A stretch of DNA of 8,565 nt from an uncultured Saprospiraceae bacterium (GCA_937952155.1 CALFYH010000155.1:1-8565), one strand, 5' to 3'; positions 1-6,415 are shown, numbered from the stretch's first letter. Numbers and translations are program-made. Notes: generated by a model not told the origin, from the letters alone.

Positions 1-495
1 GTCGGAGACAATTTAGAAGAAGTAAGTGAAGCTGCAGGAAAGACTATCGAAACAGGTATATTTAGTACATATCAGGTGATCCAATGGGCAGAAGAGATGG
101 AGATGGATGTGGTCGAGATTAGTCCCAATGCAGATCCTCCAGTATGTAAGATTATCGATTATAAAAAGTTTATCTACGACCGTAAGAAAAAGGAGAAGGA
201 ACTTAAAGCCAAGACTGCCAAGACTGTTATCAAAGAGATTAGGTTCGGACCTAATACAGATGACCATGATTTTGATTTTAAGGTAAAACATGCCGTTAAA
301 TTTCTTCAAGATGGCGAGAAAATAAAAGCATATGTGCAATTCAAAGGACGTGCTATTGTTTTTAAAGACCGTGGCGAGTTGATATTATTAAGATTTCTTA
401 AAGAATTAGAAGAGTTGGGTGCAGCAGAAGAACTTCCAAAATTGGAAGGAAAAAGAATGATTGTAATGATATCACCCAAAAAGAAAAAGGTATAA
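1..495 (+). CDS. infC: Translation initiation factor IF-3, 5'-truncated
   Basis: IF-3 binds the 30S subunit, prevents premature joining of 50S and checks start-codon/initiator-tRNA pairing. The frame is open from base 1 (VGDN at residues 1-4), so the true start lies left of the window; the GTG at 76 is internal. Visible are the end of the N-domain (VGDN, then VEISPNADPPVCKI), the lysine-rich linker helix (about residues 52-75) and the whole C-domain (IKEIRFGPNTDDHDFDFK, ending in GKRMIVMISPKKKKV). About 165 residues are present, against a usual total near 170-200. Compared with Flavobacterium-type IF-3 as I remember it, where VGDN is followed almost directly by the GVYS-like strand, about 11 extra residues (EVSEAAGKTIE region) sit between VGDN and GIFS. 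It lies upstream of rpmI and rplT in the classical order. Identity is very secure. Confidence 0.97.
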   Translation, partial: VGDNLEEVSEAAGKTIETGIFSTYQVIQWAEEMEMDVVEISPNADPPVCKIIDYKKFIYDRKKKEKELKAKTAKTVIKEIRFGPNTDDHDFDFKVKHAVKFLQDGEKIKAYVQFKGRAIVFKDRGELILLRFLKELEELGAAEELPKLEGKRMIVMISPKKKKV

Positions 496-659
496 CCCAA
501 ACAATTATTGAACCCAATATTGTATTATTAGATGCCGTAGTACTCAAAAAACGTTATTTTGGTGTCTATAATCTTTAATTTATCGTGTAAATCGATAGCA
601 ATACCAATAATTTAATAATTTTTTTGACAAATAAAGAGATTCAATTAAAATCCTTTTGT

Positions 660-667
660 TACCTTTG
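660..667 (+). promoter_or_regulatory. Candidate -7 box before rpmI
   Basis: TACCTTTG matches the Bacteroidota -7 consensus TAnnTTTG and ends 21 nt before the rpmI ATG. No TTTG lies at the usual 17-20 nt upstream; the nearest is at 623-626, inside TTGACA (624-629). That TTGACA could instead serve as a -35 for TAAAAT at 646-651 (16-nt spacer). If either is active, rpmI-rplT has an internal promoter in addition to read-through from infC across the 193-nt gap. That gap holds nothing else I recognise except a short TATCG/CGATA hairpin at 581-597. Confidence 0.45.
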
Positions 668-688
668 CAGCCCTAAATAGAATTTTTT

Positions 689-883
689 ATGCCAAAGATG
701 AAAACGCATTCAAGTGCAAAGAAAAGATTTAGTTTTACCGGTACAGGTAAGATTAAAAGATTTCAAGCTAATGCAAGACACTTGATGAGAAAAAAGTCAA
801 ACAAAGCAAAGACAAGATTATTGGGTTCTGCATTAGTAAGTGATGCGGACTACGCCAAAGTTAAAAACCTGCTTTGTAAGTAA
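689..883 (+). CDS. rpmI: 50S ribosomal protein L35
   Basis: The small basic 64-residue L35 protein is a structural component of the large ribosomal subunit. It opens with the family hallmark MPKMKTHSSAKKRF (residues 1-14), continues with a KIKRFQANARHL-like segment (about 22-33) and a K/R-rich stretch (LMRKKSNKAKTR). Length matches the family norm of about 64-66. The ATG at 689 is the only plausible start because family members begin exactly with MPKMKTH. The region upstream is A/T-rich with no Shine-Dalgarno sequence, usual for Bacteroidota. It is placed between infC and rplT, as in most bacteria, and is separated from rplT by 77 nt containing a small hairpin. Confidence 0.98.
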   Translation: MPKMKTHSSAKKRFSFTGTGKIKRFQANARHLMRKKSNKAKTRLLGSALVSDADYAKVKNLLCK

Positions 884-905
884 TTTTAATTTATTTTTTA
901 ACGAG

Positions 906-941
906 AATACAGGATTAAGTATCATTTTAGATCTCTGTATT
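906..941 (+). other. Hairpin in the rpmI-rplT intergenic spacer
   Basis: AATACAG (906-912) and CTGTATT (935-941) form a perfect 7-bp stem, plus a possible G-U pair inward, around a loop of about 20 nt. It is not followed by a T-run, so it does not look like an intrinsic terminator. It sits 19 nt before the rplT ATG. In several bacteria L20 represses its own operon by binding RNA structures that mimic its 23S rRNA site; whether this hairpin does so is speculation. Confidence 0.35.
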
Positions 942-960
942 GTACTAAAACCAATTAATT

Positions 961-1305
961 ATGCCTAGATCGGTAAATGCAGTTGCTTCAAGAGCACGCA
1001 GAAAAAAAGTTTTAAAAGCAGCCAAAGGTTACTTTGGAGCTAGAAGTAAAGTCTTTACTGTTGCAGTCAATGCAGTGGAGAAAGGGTTGAAATATGCCTA
1101 TAGAGACAGAAAAAATAAGAAAAGAGCCTTCCGAAGACTTTGGATAGCGAGAATAAACGCCGCTACTAGAATGTATGGAATGTCTTATTCTAAATTTATA
1201 CACGCCCTTACGCAAAAAGAAATAGGTCTTAATCGTAAAGTGCTTGCAGATCTTGCCATGAATCATCCTGAGTCATTTAAAGCAGTGGTAGATTCTGTAA
1301 AGTGA
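961..1305 (+). CDS. rplT: 50S ribosomal protein L20
   Basis: L20 binds 23S rRNA directly, is needed early in 50S assembly, and in some bacteria is the translational repressor of the infC-rpmI-rplT operon. The 114-residue product has the normal family length. It begins MPRSVNAVASRARRKKVLKAA, the basic N-terminal extension that threads into rRNA (about residues 1-55, including the AKGYFGARSK motif). The globular C-domain follows, with LWIARINAATR (about 61-71) and GMSYSKFIHAL (about 73-83). The ATG at 961 starts at the conserved MPR. It is the last gene of the translation cluster: a strong intrinsic terminator begins 20 nt after its TGA stop. Confidence 0.98.
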   Translation: MPRSVNAVASRARRKKVLKAAKGYFGARSKVFTVAVNAVEKGLKYAYRDRKNKKRAFRRLWIARINAATRMYGMSYSKFIHALTQKEIGLNRKVLADLAMNHPESFKAVVDSVK

Positions 1306-1324
1306 TCAAAAATAAATAAAAATC

Positions 1325-1363
1325 AAAAGGGATTTCATTTTCAAAATGGGATCCCTTTTTTTT
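1325..1363 (+). terminator. Rho-independent terminator after rplT
   Basis: AAAAGGGAT (1325-1333) pairs perfectly with ATCCCTTTT (1351-1359). The stem continues inward through two G-U pairs, CATTT/AAATG-type pairing and a TCA loop at 1341-1343, giving about 16 bp in all. The descending arm runs into eight T residues (1356-1363). This is the strongest intrinsic terminator in the window and closes infC-rpmI-rplT. Confidence 0.92.
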
Positions 1364-1452
1364 ATCAAATACAATCGGTAGAGCTATGGTAGGAATTTAA
1401 ATTCTTATGAGTTTATAAAAATAATTGAAATAGAATAGATCAATATAGTGCG

Positions 1453-1460
1453 TACCTTTG
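1453..1460 (+). promoter_or_regulatory. Candidate -7 box before katG
   Basis: TACCTTTG is identical to the box before rpmI and fits the Bacteroidota TAnnTTTG consensus; it ends 28 nt before the katG ATG. The nearest upstream TTG (1425-1427) gives a 25-nt spacer, longer than the usual 17-20, so the -33 element is weak or absent. That would fit an activator-dependent promoter, as expected for an oxidative-stress gene, but I could not identify an OxyR or Fur/PerR operator. Confidence 0.5.
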
Positions 1461-1488
1461 TTTTATTATTAATTAAATAGTTATAAAA

Positions 1489-3702
1489 ATGGAAAATAGC
1501 ATGGACCATACAACCAGTTCTGGGAAATGTCCTTTTACAGGGCATACTTCTGGCAGTAATGGCATGAAAGGACTTACCAACAAAGATTGGTGGCCAAATC
1601 AGCTCAGACTTAATATTTTAAGGCAGAATTCTTCAAAATCCGATCCAATGGAGAAGGATTTTAACTATGCAAAAGAATTTCAGACTCTAGATTTTGCTGC
1701 GCTTAAAAAAGATATCTTAGACTTAATGACTACTTCCCAAGATTGGTGGCCAGCAGATTTTGGTCATTATGGGCCTCTTTTCGTAAGGATGTCATGGCAT
1801 AGTGCAGGTACTTATCGTATTTCTGATGGACGTGGTGGTGCAGGATCTGGTACACAGCGCTTTGCTCCATTAAATAGCTGGCCTGATAATGCCAATCTAG
1901 ACAAGGCAAGAATGTTACTTTGGCCAATAAAGAAAAAATATGGCAGAAAAATATCTTGGGCAGATTTATTGGTGCTTGCAGGTAATTGTGCCCTTGAATC
2001 TATGGGATTTGAGACTTATGGTTTTGGTGGAGGACGTGAAGATGTGTGGGAGCCAGAAGAAGATATTTATTGGGGACCAGAAGCTGAGTGGTTGGGAGAT
2101 AAAAGATATACTGGTGACCGGGAGCTCGAGAATCCACTAGGTGCTGTTCAAATGGGCCTTATTTATGTGAATCCAGAAGGACCAAATGGTATTCCTGATC
2201 CATTATTGGCTGCTCGAGATATTAGGGAGACTTTTGCCAGAATGGCGATGGATGATGAAGAAACTGTAGCACTGATAGCAGGTGGTCATACTTTTGGAAA
2301 GACCCATGGTGCTGGCGACCCATCAAAATATGTAGGTAGAGAACCTGCTGCCGCAAGTATTGAAGAGCAAAGTTTGGGCTGGAGCAATACTTTAGGGGAA
2401 GGAAACGGTGGCAATACCATTACTAGTGGATTAGAAGGTACATGGACCACTACACCAACAGCCTGGAGCAACAATTTTTTTGAAAATCTTTTTGGTTTTG
2501 AATGGGAACTTTCCAAAAGTCCAGCAGGAGCACATCAGTGGATACCAAAAAATGGTGAAGGCGCGAACATCGTTCCAGATGCACATGATCCTTCCAAAAA
2601 GCATGCTCCTGTAATGCTTACCACTGACCTTTCATTGAGGGTAGATCCAGCTTATGCTAAGATTTCTCGTAGATTTTATGAAAATCCCAACGAATTTAAA
2701 GTGGCTTTTGCAAAAGCATGGTACAAGCTTATTCATAGAGATATGGGACCTTTGAGCAGATATCTTGGTCCTGAAGTACCAAAAGAAGTATTTATTTGGC
2801 AAGATCCAATACCCGCTCGTACAACTCCAATTATTAATGAGACCGATATAAAATCGCTAAAAGAATCTATTATTGCATCTGGGTTATCCATAGGCCAATT
2901 AGTTTCTACGGCATGGGCATCTGCATCTACTTTTAGGGGATCAGACAAACGTGGTGGTGCCAATGGAGCACGCATCGCCTTAGCCCCGCAGAAAAACTGG
3001 GAAGTCAATCATCCAGGATTATTATCAGCCGTAATTGATAAGCTCAATGCTATTAAAGATACATTTAACAGTTCAAATACTGAGCGACATGTTTCATTAG
3101 CCGACTTGATAGTTTTGGGTGGATGCGTTGGTGTGGAACTTGCTGCGAAAAACGCAGGGCACATCATAGAAGTACCATTTGCGCCAGGTCGTACAGATGC
3201 TACTCAGGAAATGACTGACGCAGCATCATTTGATGTACTAGAGCCAAAAGCAGATGGATTCCGCAATTACCTTAAAGCAAATTTACCAGCTTCAGCAGAA
3301 GATCTATTGGTTGATAAAGCTCAATTATTGACACTAACAGTGCCTGAGATGGCGGTACTTATAGGTGGAATGCGTATGTTATCTACAAACTTTGGTCATA
3401 CAAAACACGGTGTCTTTACAGATAAAACTGATACCCTTAGCAATGATTTCTTTGTCAATTTGTTAGACATTAATACAAGTTGGAAAGCTGCTTCTGCGGC
3501 TCAAGATGTTTTCGAAGGCAAGGATAGACAATCTGGAAATACCAAATGGACGGCTACAAGAGTTGATCTTATCTTTGGTTCCAATACAGAATTGCGAGCT
3601 ATTGGTGAAGTATATGCAAGTAGTGATGCAAATGGAAAATTTATCAATGATTTTGTGCAAGCTTGGTCAAAAGTGATGAATTTGGATCGTTTTGATCTCT
3701 AA
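1489..3702 (+). CDS. katG: Catalase-peroxidase KatG
   Basis: This bifunctional heme enzyme disproportionates H2O2 and also acts as a broad peroxidase. It is predicted cytoplasmic because no signal peptide is visible. The 737 residues match the family (about 720-750). The N-terminal heme domain carries the distal triad R100-W103-H104 within RMSWHSAGTYR, the proximal H267 in AGGHTFGKTHGAG with W319 and D380 as its hydrogen-bond partners, and W103, Y226 (IYVNPEGPNG) and M252, which form the Met-Tyr-Trp cofactor needed for catalase activity. The switching arginine is R417 (IHRDMGP). S313 corresponds to the Ser315 position of M. tuberculosis KatG. The degenerate C-terminal duplicate (about 430-737) is intact. 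The N-terminus contains the usual CPFTG and DWWPNQLRLNIL motifs. The gene is monocistronic: a terminator precedes it and an inverted repeat follows. No oxyR or fur homologue is adjacent. Residue numbers were aligned by eye. Confidence 0.98.
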   Translation: MENSMDHTTSSGKCPFTGHTSGSNGMKGLTNKDWWPNQLRLNILRQNSSKSDPMEKDFNYAKEFQTLDFAALKKDILDLMTTSQDWWPADFGHYGPLFVRMSWHSAGTYRISDGRGGAGSGTQRFAPLNSWPDNANLDKARMLLWPIKKKYGRKISWADLLVLAGNCALESMGFETYGFGGGREDVWEPEEDIYWGPEAEWLGDKRYTGDRELENPLGAVQMGLIYVNPEGPNGIPDPLLAARDIRETFARMAMDDEETVALIAGGHTFGKTHGAGDPSKYVGREPAAASIEEQSLGWSNTLGEGNGGNTITSGLEGTWTTTPTAWSNNFFENLFGFEWELSKSPAGAHQWIPKNGEGANIVPDAHDPSKKHAPVMLTTDLSLRVDPAYAKISRRFYENPNEFKVAFAKAWYKLIHRDMGPLSRYLGPEVPKEVFIWQDPIPARTTPIINETDIKSLKESIIASGLSIGQLVSTAWASASTFRGSDKRGGANGARIALAPQKNWEVNHPGLLSAVIDKLNAIKDTFNSSNTERHVSLADLIVLGGCVGVELAAKNAGHIIEVPFAPGRTDATQEMTDAASFDVLEPKADGFRNYLKANLPASAEDLLVDKAQLLTLTVPEMAVLIGGMRMLSTNFGHTKHGVFTDKTDTLSNDFFVNLLDINTSWKAASAAQDVFEGKDRQSGNTKWTATRVDLIFGSNTELRAIGEVYASSDANGKFINDFVQAWSKVMNLDRFDL

Positions 3703-3712
3703 GAATATTTAA

Positions 3713-3759
3713 TGTGTGACTACCACGATTTTATAAATGTAAATGGAGGTAGTCACACA
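3713..3759 (+). terminator. Long inverted repeat after katG, possible terminator
   Basis: TGTGTGACTACC (3713-3724) and GGTAGTCACACA (3748-3759) form a perfect 12-bp stem around a 23-nt A/T-rich loop, starting 10 nt after the katG stop. A T-rich tract (CTTTTAAATATTTTTTT, 3761-3777) follows, but not as a clean U-run, and it folds with A-rich sequence up to 3792. Likely roles are terminator or 3'-end stabiliser for katG mRNA. The large loop is unusual for a simple terminator, so a protein-binding palindrome cannot be excluded. Confidence 0.6.
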
Positions 3760-3795
3760 ACTTTTAAATATTTTTTTAAAAAATTAAAAAGTTAT

Positions 3796-3825
3796 TTTGA
3801 TTTAACAAAATAGTATATATCTTTG
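3796..3825 (+). promoter_or_regulatory. Bacteroidota-type promoter of tRNA-Glu
   Basis: TTTG (3796-3799) and TATCTTTG (3818-3825), separated by 18 nt, match the Bacteroidota primary sigma consensus TTTG-N17-20-TAnnTTTG almost ideally. A very A/T-rich tract lies directly upstream (3760-3792), resembling an UP element. Initiation is expected near 3832, about 30 nt before the tRNA. Confidence 0.82.
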
Positions 3826-3863
3826 CGTCGCTTTTGAAGAAAGGCAATTATTTTTGATTTTTT

Positions 3864-3935
3864 GGCCCGTTCGTTTATCGGTTAGGACGCCAGGTTTTCA
3901 TCCTGGTAGGAGGGGTTCGATTCCCCTACGGGCTA
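3864..3935 (+). tRNA. tRNA-Glu (anticodon UUC)
   Basis: A full cloverleaf can be drawn. The acceptor stem is GGCCCGT (3864-3870) with ACGGGCT (3928-3934), including a terminal G-U pair, and the discriminator is A3935. The D-arm lies around 3873-3888. The anticodon stem is CCAGG/CCTGG with the 7-nt loop TTTTCAT (3895-3901), placing anticodon TTC at 3897-3899. The T-arm is AGGGG-TTCGATT-CCCCT (3911-3927). CCA is not encoded (CAA follows the discriminator), so a CCA-adding enzyme must complete the end. It is a single-tRNA transcription unit with its own promoter and terminator. Confidence 0.97.
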
Positions 3936-3948
3936 CAAAAGAAATTTT

Positions 3949-3985
3949 AAACCCTTATAGATCATAGATTTGTAAGGGTTTTTTT
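3949..3985 (+). terminator. Rho-independent terminator of tRNA-Glu
   Basis: AAACCCTTA (3949-3957) pairs perfectly with TAAGGGTTT (3973-3981), with further weak pairs inward. The 3' arm merges into a run of seven T residues (3979-3985), followed by G and four more T. It lies 13 nt after the tRNA 3' end. Confidence 0.9.
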
Positions 3986-4132
3986 GTTTTATATGCTATT
4001 GCAAAGCTTTTTTTGCGCAGGTTCAGACTAGTTTATGTTGATTAATAGGGCAGATTTATTTTTTTATTGCATGATTAGCTATCCAAAAACTGTTTCATCA
4101 ATACCAGAAAAAACAAAGACAACAAAAACCAT

Positions 4133-4140
4133 TATATTCG
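4133..4140 (+). promoter_or_regulatory. Weak -7 box before the 207-aa gene
   Basis: TATATTCG fits TAnnTTTG at all but one position and ends 18 nt before the ATG at 4159. No TTTG is found at the expected upstream distance, so this is a weak candidate. The rest of 3986-4132 is A/T-rich, with no recognisable gene. Confidence 0.35.
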
Positions 4141-4158
4141 CATCTTAATTTTTATACA

Positions 4159-4782
4159 ATGTTTGGATTGAGTAAAAAGGAAGTTGCTAGAAAGGAAAAG
4201 TATCTTCAAATATGTGGTGTTTTGGGCTTGAATTATGTGGATATTGATGAATTTGGTACAAAGTCTTACCTTCGAGGTTTTGAATTGTTTCGAAGAGGAA
4301 ATGGGAAAATTAGGAATTTGTCTCAAATAAAATCCCCATCACTTGACATGGAGATCAATTTATTCGACTATAGATATAGAATTTCAACGGGCAAAACAGT
4401 AATAACTTATGATCAGACAGTATTTTTTGTAAACTCTAAGCAACTTGGCCTTCCTGAATTTTTTATGAAACCTGAAACAATCGGACACAAAATTAGTGCA
4501 TTTTTGGGTTGGGAAGATATTGATTTTGAGTCCTATCCTGTATTTTCTGACGCTTATCATTTGACAGGTGAAAATGAAGAATTTATTCGCCATCATTTCG
4601 ATGATACCATTCTCCGGTTCTTTTCGAAAACGAGTGGCTGGAGTATAGAAGCAGCCAATTATTACCTGATTTTTTATGCTGACAATACCTTGGTGCCAGA
4701 AAATATCCTAGCTGATTTTTATAGGCTAGCACATGGTGTGTACGAATTATTTATCGATAAAAATGAATTGCCAAAGGTATAA
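4159..4782 (+). CDS. Conserved-looking hypothetical protein, 207 aa
   Basis: I do not assign a function. The product has no signal peptide and no hydrophobic segment long enough to span a membrane, so it is predicted soluble and cytoplasmic. Order of visible parts: a charged N-terminus (SKKEVARKEKY, residues 5-15), FELFRRGNGKIRN (41-53), a beta-rich stretch MEINLFDYRYRISTGK (64-79), ITYDQTVFFVNSKQLGLPEFFMKPE (82-106), GWEDIDFESYPVFSDAYHLTGENEEFIRHHF (117-147) and WSIEAANYYLIFYADN (161-176). This block order resembles, from memory, an unnamed family in many bacteria with FELF-RG, LFDYRY, DIDF and F-YLL-GEDE motifs; some relatives seem to be membrane-anchored. No catalytic signature is evident. 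It is monocistronic and convergent with the ABC operon, with only 19 nt between the two stops. The coding frame is clearly real from its length and codon character. Confidence 0.8.
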   Translation: MFGLSKKEVARKEKYLQICGVLGLNYVDIDEFGTKSYLRGFELFRRGNGKIRNLSQIKSPSLDMEINLFDYRYRISTGKTVITYDQTVFFVNSKQLGLPEFFMKPETIGHKISAFLGWEDIDFESYPVFSDAYHLTGENEEFIRHHFDDTILRFFSKTSGWSIEAANYYLIFYADNTLVPENILADFYRLAHGVYELFIDKNELPKV

Positions 4783-4798
4783 ATTTGACAAAACTTTG

Positions 4799-4824
4799 AG
4801 CTTATTTGCTGTTTTCTATAAGCT
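4799..4824. terminator. Hairpin between convergent genes, weak bidirectional terminator
   Basis: AGCTTAT (4799-4805) and ATAAGCT (4818-4824) form a 7-bp stem with a 12-nt loop, exactly where the two convergent genes meet and overlapping the stop codon of the ATPase gene. On the + strand TTTG follows; on the - strand CAAAGTTTTG follows. Neither is a strong T-run, so termination in either direction is plausible but weakly supported. Confidence 0.35.
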
Positions 4825-5557
4825 TTTGTAAAAATGGCGACGCAAAAATAAAATCGTGCAATGTCTCATTTTTGTCCATTAAAACTTCATCTTTATTTCC
4901 TTTCCAAGCCAAGAGCCCTTTATCAAGAAGGCATATATTTTCACCTATTTCCATTACCGAATTCATGTCATGTGTATTGATAATGGTCGTGATATTATTA
5001 TCGCGTGTGATATCTTGAATTAGTTCATCGATGGTAATAGAAGTTTGTGGATCAAGGCCTGAATTGGGTTCATCGCAAAAGAGATATTTTGGATTCAAAA
5101 CGATAGCTCTAGCGATACCTACTCTTTTTTGCATACCACCAGATATTTCAGATGGGAATTTTTTATTGACTCCAGTCAAACTCACGCGATCAAGGCAATA
5201 GTTCACTTGATCCATTTTTTCTTTTAGTGTCTTATGGGTAAACATGTCGAGTGGAAAGCGGATATTTTCTTCTATCGTCATCGAGTCAAACAATGCGTTG
5301 CCTTGGAAAAGCATTCCAACTTGCATTCTTAACTTACGTAATGTATCCTTGTCAGCATTCACCAGATCAATATTGTCATACCACACATGGCCAGAAGTAG
5401 GCTTAAATAAGCCGACTAAAATTTTCAATAGAACCGTTTTTCCTGATCCTGATTTACCTATGACTAAGTTGGTTTTTCCGGCTTCAAATTTAAAATCGAT
5501 TCCTTTCAGCACTTGCTGGTCTCCGAACTCCTTAAAAATCTTCTCTGCTCTTATCAT
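4802..5557 (-). CDS. mlaF: ABC transporter ATP-binding protein, MlaF-type
   Basis: This cytoplasmic ATPase powers an MCE/Mla-type transporter that moves phospholipids between inner and outer membrane. All ABC motifs are intact in the 251 residues: Walker A GKSGSGKT (34-41), Q-loop Q85 (MLFQGNALFDSMT), signature ISGGMQKRVGIARA (138-151), Walker B YLFCDEP with catalytic E163, D-loop SGLDP (166-170) and switch H196. The GNALFDSMT segment after the Q-loop and the SGGMQKR signature (SGGMRKR-like) are typical of the MlaF/MceG subfamily rather than of general importers. It is the second gene of a two-gene - strand operon, starting 4 nt after the permease stop, which strongly implies co-transcription and a shared complex. 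It ends next to a convergent gene, so no mlaD, mlaC or mlaB follows. The symbol is by family; the substrate is inferred. Confidence 0.9.
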   Translation of the reverse strand: MIRAEKIFKEFGDQQVLKGIDFKFEAGKTNLVIGKSGSGKTVLLKILVGLFKPTSGHVWYDNIDLVNADKDTLRKLRMQVGMLFQGNALFDSMTIEENIRFPLDMFTHKTLKEKMDQVNYCLDRVSLTGVNKKFPSEISGGMQKRVGIARAIVLNPKYLFCDEPNSGLDPQTSITIDELIQDITRDNNITTIINTHDMNSVMEIGENICLLDKGLLAWKGNKDEVLMDKNETLHDFIFASPFLQKLIENSK

Positions 5558-5561
5558 ACAT

Positions 5562-6308
5562 TTACGCTGTTAATACTATAGCTATGACATAATCGGCCAA
5601 CAGAATCAAAATATTACTATATACGACGGCTCTGGTACTTGCCTCACCGAGTTCTATACTTCCACCTTTTACAAAATATCCTTGATAGCATGATACACTG
5701 GTCAGAATATAACCAAATGTTACAGCTTTCACCATCATCATGTACACATTATAGGGCACAAAAAATGAGCGCACACCTTTGATAAACTCTGCTGATGTAA
5801 ATAAACCTACTGGAACACTCGCTATGTAAGCACCAGCTATTCCTATGAGTGCTGCGGCACAAACTAAAATCGGTATCATCAAAATGGCAGCAATTAATTT
5901 TGGCAAAATGAGATATGCTGAGGTATTTACACCCATGATTTCCATGGCATCGATATGTTCTTTTTGACGCATTCCACCTAGCTCAGCGGCCATATTACTA
6001 CCAACTTTGCCCGCTAATACTAGGCACGTAATTGTTGGTGCAAGTTCTATGATAGTCATGTCACGAACTATGTACCCGATATAATATGCTGGTATCAATG
6101 TACCTGCCATCTGGTAATAAAACTGAACAGCCGTGACGGCACCAATAAATATAGAAATCAAAAAAACAATAGGAAGAGAGCCAATACCGATATCATACAT
6201 CTGGCGAATGGTTTCCTTATAATACATATTGTTGTTCTCGGGCTTTTTATAAATTTGGCCCTGCCACAATATGAAGTTACCGAAATGGTAGAAAAGATTT
6301 AAGTTCAT
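5562..6308 (-). CDS. mlaE: ABC transporter permease, MlaE family
   Basis: This is the inner-membrane permease of an MlaE/YrbE-type lipid transporter and the partner of the ATPase encoded 4 nt downstream. The 248 residues fit the family (about 250-260). A short amphipathic N-terminal region (1-40) precedes hydrophobic segments at about 43-67, 86-110, 132-164, 188-213 and 228-248. The family hallmark is present: ELAPTITCLVLAGKVGSN (88-105) followed by MAAELGGMRQKEHIDAMEIMG (106-126), the cytoplasmic coupling region that contacts the ATPase. The ATG at 6308 gives MNLNLFYHFGNFILWQG, a usual MlaE-like start. An internal Met28 would truncate the interfacial helix. The gene is divergent from the SDR gene across 107 nt. 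Transport is presumably retrograde or anterograde phospholipid movement needing an MCE protein encoded elsewhere. Confidence 0.9.
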   Translation of the reverse strand: MNLNLFYHFGNFILWQGQIYKKPENNNMYYKETIRQMYDIGIGSLPIVFLISIFIGAVTAVQFYYQMAGTLIPAYYIGYIVRDMTIIELAPTITCLVLAGKVGSNMAAELGGMRQKEHIDAMEIMGVNTSAYLILPKLIAAILMIPILVCAAALIGIAGAYIASVPVGLFTSAEFIKGVRSFFVPYNVYMMMVKAVTFGYILTSVSCYQGYFVKGGSIELGEASTRAVVYSNILILLADYVIAIVLTA

Positions 6309-6346
6309 GCTTGAATACTTATGAATTTATCTTGAAACTCATGGCT

Positions 6347-6354
6347 CAAAATTA
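6347..6354 (-). promoter_or_regulatory. Candidate -7 box of the mlaE-mlaF operon
   Basis: Read on the - strand this is TAATTTTG, a match to TAnnTTTG, 38 nt before the mlaE ATG. No TTTG is present 17-20 nt further upstream, so support is limited to the box and its position. Confidence 0.35.
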
Positions 6355-6385
6355 ATCATATTATTAACTTTTTTTGGTAATTAAT

Positions 6386-6415
6386 GTTTAAAACCAATAT
6401 TTATCTAGTTTAAAC
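6386..6415 (+). promoter_or_regulatory. Paired GTTT-AAAC palindromes before the SDR gene
   Basis: GTTTAAAAC (6386-6394) and GTTTAAAC (6408-6415) are each palindromic. Their centres are about 21.5 bp apart, that is two DNA helical turns, and the second abuts the ATG at 6416. A TTTG (6373-6376) and a poor -7-like TATTTATC (6398-6405) flank and overlap them. The arrangement suggests an operator for a dimeric regulator, but in such A/T-rich DNA chance is a real alternative. Confidence 0.35.

Noticed and set aside
13..339. A 108-codon - strand frame opposite infC
   Set aside because: It is antisense to highly conserved IF-3 sequence and is Phe/Leu/Ile-rich, as expected from the reverse of a Lys/Glu-rich gene.
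76..495. GTG at 76 as the infC start
   Set aside because: The same frame is open to base 1 and encodes conserved IF-3 sequence (VGDN) upstream, so the gene is truncated by the window edge rather than starting here.
1489..3702. katG as a horizontally acquired gene
   Set aside because: Its base composition and codon character look like those of its neighbours and it has a native-type -7 box; no flanking repeats or mobility genes are visible.
3703..4158. A mobile-element or integration scar around the tRNA gene
   Set aside because: tRNA genes are frequent integration sites, but I see no duplicated tRNA 3' end downstream, no integrase and no transposase; the inverted repeats here are explained as terminator-like hairpins.
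5244..5573. A 109-codon + strand frame across the ATPase/permease junction
   Set aside because: It lies wholly opposite intact ABC motifs on the - strand and has no recognisable domain; treated as a shadow frame.
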